From positions 124,001 to 188,000 of the forward strand of contig CAJTDD010000001.1 in the NCBI GenBank assembly GCA_910574885.1: a stretch of DNA of 64,000 bases. The letters are read 5' to 3'. Positions 62,465 through 64,000 of this stretch are shown here, piece after piece. Position numbers and translations under genes: made by a program. The notes under the pieces are model-generated. The model was not told where the DNA came from, ran no database searches, and saw nothing but the letters and a program-made list of their open reading frames with translations. Positions within the stretch are counted from its first letter, which is position 1. The number at the start of each line of letters is the position of its first letter. The stretch comes from Lachnospiraceae bacterium (GTDB taxonomy: Bacteria > Bacillota > Clostridia > Lachnospirales > Lachnospiraceae).

Positions 62465-63265
62465 ATGTTATCAGATTGCCATATGCATACGGAATTTTCC
62501 CTGGATTCGGAAGCATGCCCGGAAGCCATGGTCGAGAGTGCGGCTGCAAAGGGACTGGATGCTGTGTGCATCACGGATCATGAAGACAAGGATTATATCA
62601 GTGAAGGAAATCAGTGGACCTTTGATGTGGAGCCGTATTTTACAAGGATAGGGGAAATACGGGATAGATACCGGGACAGGATAGCTGTGCGAATCGGCGT
62701 TGAGATTGGGCTGCAGCCCCATCTTGGTGCGTATTACCAAAACTATGTGAGGCAGAAGCCATTTGATTTCGTAATTGGCTCTGTCCATCTGATTGACGCC
62801 AAAGATCCTTATTACAAGGAATTTTTTGAAGGCAGAAGTGATGCAGACGCCTATGAGGAGACGTTTGCCGAGACATATGAAAATATTCGGAAGGTGGAGG
62901 ATTTTGACGTACTGGGACATCTGGATTACGTCACGCGTTACGGGAAACATCAGGCAGAAGAGTATTCCTATGCCCGATTTGCGGATATCATCGACGAGAT
63001 ACTGCGGTATCTGATTGAGCACGGGAAAGGCATAGAATTGAATACTGCCGGTTTGAAATACGGCCTTCCTTACGCACATCCCCACAGGGATGTATTAAAG
63101 CGTTACCGGGAGCTTGGCGGGGAGATTCTTACCATTGGTTCAGATGCGCATAAGCCGGAGCATGTGGCATATGATTTTCAGAAAGTACCTGAACTATTAG
63201 AAAGCTGCGGTTTCCGGTATTATACGGAATTTATAGGACGTAAGCCAGTATTTAAGAATTTTTAA
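62465..63265 (+). CDS. hisK: PHP-type histidinol-phosphatase
   Basis: A 266-residue HisJ/HisK family protein: histidinol phosphate to histidinol. PHP metal motifs: DCHMHTEFSLDSEA (residues 4-17), ITDHEDKDY, EIGLQPHLGA, IGSVHLIDAKD, VLGHLDYVTRYG, and the final GSDAHKPEHVAYDFQ. No other his genes adjoin, so histidine synthesis is inferred from the family. RBS CAAGGAGGGG. A terminator ends the transcript. Confidence 0.9.
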   Translation: MLSDCHMHTEFSLDSEACPEAMVESAAAKGLDAVCITDHEDKDYISEGNQWTFDVEPYFTRIGEIRDRYRDRIAVRIGVEIGLQPHLGAYYQNYVRQKPFDFVIGSVHLIDAKDPYYKEFFEGRSDADAYEETFAETYENIRKVEDFDVLGHLDYVTRYGKHQAEEYSYARFADIIDEILRYLIEHGKGIELNTAGLKYGLPYAHPHRDVLKRYRELGGEILTIGSDAHKPEHVAYDFQKVPELLESCGFRYYTEFIGRKPVFKNF

Positions 63266-63292
63266 GTGAAAATATAACAAATACTATATTGT

Positions 63293-63328
63293 AAAAATAT
63301 GCAACTTGTACAAAGTTGCATATTTTTT
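63293..63328 (+). terminator. Terminator after hisK
   Basis: AAATATGCAACTT (63295-63307) pairs with AAGTTGCATATTT (63313-63325) and is followed by TTTT. Confidence 0.85.
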
Positions 63329-63573
63329 TGAATATCTATATTCAAAAACTGTAGCATTTGCTATAATAGAAAAAATATATATTATTTATAGAAATAGTAT
63401 ATATTAAACCTGAATTATTCACGGAACAACAGGGTCAACTGCTGAAATCCGCATAGCTACTGCATTTTAATTGAATGTTGCTTTTCACTTATTTAGTGAA
63501 TAGAAAAAGACCTCTATCTATGGTAAAATTTAGGTATCCAATCCAAATCAAAAACCAAAGAAAGGGTCTTTAT
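63329..63573 (+). mobile_element. Left flank of an IS1380-family element
   Basis: AT-rich stretch leading to the transposase. No terminal inverted repeat can be fixed without the right end. CCTCTATCTATGG at 63511 is one possible end, as many IS1380 ends begin with CC. AAAGACC (63506-63512) can pair with GGTCTTT (63565-63571), which covers part of the transposase RBS. Confidence 0.4.
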
Positions 63574-64000
63574 ATGGATATTTTAAACCCCATAAGCTTA
63601 GAAAGCAATAGCCAAATTAAAATTAATTTTGACGGAGGCGATTTATCCTCCGATGCAGGACTTCTCCTGTTTAAAGAGTTCCTGTTTAAGGTTGGAGCAG
63701 TCAAGCTCGTTAATCGTATGTTCAAAACCAATGATAACGCATGTTTCCGCGTCCATAAGGATGATTCGAATCTGATGCAGGTAATTTATCAGATTATCAG
63801 TTCCTACTTTGAGGATGACTGTGCAGACGAACTGACAAACGAACCTGTTATGACAGCTATTTTAGAGAAGGATGCCTTGGCATCCCAGCCTACCCTGTCA
63901 CGCTTTTTTAACCGCATGGATGGAGATACGCTCTGCCAGTTAAACCAGATCATCCGTGAACTCCGTAAAATCATCTATTCCGTAAAGAAACCGGAATTCA
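63574..64000 (+). CDS. IS1380-family transposase (partial, runs off window end)
   Basis: 142 codons are visible from ATG at 63574, with AAAGGGT upstream. INFDGGDLSSDAGLLLFKEF (residues 13-32) and QPTLSRFFNRMDGD (near 110-123) are typical of IS1380 DDE transposases. The catalytic triad lies mostly beyond the window. It marks an insertion next to hisK. Confidence 0.88.
   Translation, partial: MDILNPISLESNSQIKINFDGGDLSSDAGLLLFKEFLFKVGAVKLVNRMFKTNDNACFRVHKDDSNLMQVIYQIISSYFEDDCADELTNEPVMTAILEKDALASQPTLSRFFNRMDGDTLCQLNQIIRELRKIIYSVKKPEF

Overview
The window looks like a chromosomal segment of a spore-forming, fermentative Gram-positive anaerobe. The most likely placement is family Lachnospiraceae (Clostridium cluster XIVa). 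Support comes from the sporulation genes (gpr, spoIIP, spoIIM, a SpoVB-like flippase), the Pta-AckA acetate pathway, a fused 2-hydroxyacyl-CoA dehydratase activator, oxygen-sensitive [4Fe-4S] enzymes, AGGAGG-type ribosome binding sites and a CGAAC-N4-GTTCG SOS box. I cannot name a species from sequence alone. Most genes lie on the + strand and the region is mainly core chromosome.

Layout. 1-3038 (-): the start of a giant dehydratase-activator protein. 3.2-8.7 kb: a rhomboid-like membrane protein, pyruvate kinase, a TrmB-type regulator translationally linked to a LysA-like decarboxylase, and a lipoprotein. 8.7-15.2 kb: tRNA-Leu(CAA), an aldo/keto reductase behind a structured leader, polA-coaE-walJ-like-degV. 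15.3-21.3 kb: tmcAL (-), mgtE, then pta-ackA and yceD-rpmF. 21.5-24.1 kb: a three-gene membrane/zinc-ribbon cassette (SPFH protein plus two membrane proteins) resembling the Bacillus YdjGHI proteins without PspA. 24.4-27.3 kb: ZIP transporter, rlmH, an Rpn-family nuclease with a convincing internal start, and a methyltransferase. 27.5-31.8 kb: a class III aminotransferase, then metY-cysK-Rrf2 behind a strong promoter and operator. 31.8-36.7 kb: accessory genes including a broken Fic gene. 36.8-43.9 kb: rpsT (-), gpr, spoIIP, parE-parC. 43.9-47.9 kb (-): a GntR/ABC transporter operon and an aminopeptidase P. 48-56.6 kb: phosphoesterase, scpAB, a D,D-carboxypeptidase, recA-recX, rny, nudF, spoIIM. 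56.7-59 kb (-): an anthrax-lethal-factor-like membrane metallopeptidase and a SpoVB-like flippase. 59.1-62.4 kb: an iscR-nifS-nifU-mnmA operon for Fe-S assembly and tRNA thiolation. A PHP-type histidinol phosphatase follows, and the window ends inside an IS1380-family element.

Themes. Sulfur flow is covered twice: cysteine and homocysteine synthesis with its own Rrf2 regulator, and cysteine use by NifS for Fe-S clusters and MnmA s2U with a second Rrf2 regulator. Each of these two units begins with a promoter and an inverted-repeat operator. The least explained items are a dispersed hairpin repeat family (four copies with compensatory stem changes), the Rpn internal reading frame with its own Shine-Dalgarno, the PspA-less SPFH/zinc-ribbon cassette, and the leader of the aldo/keto reductase gene. 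No CRISPR array, rRNA or prophage was seen.
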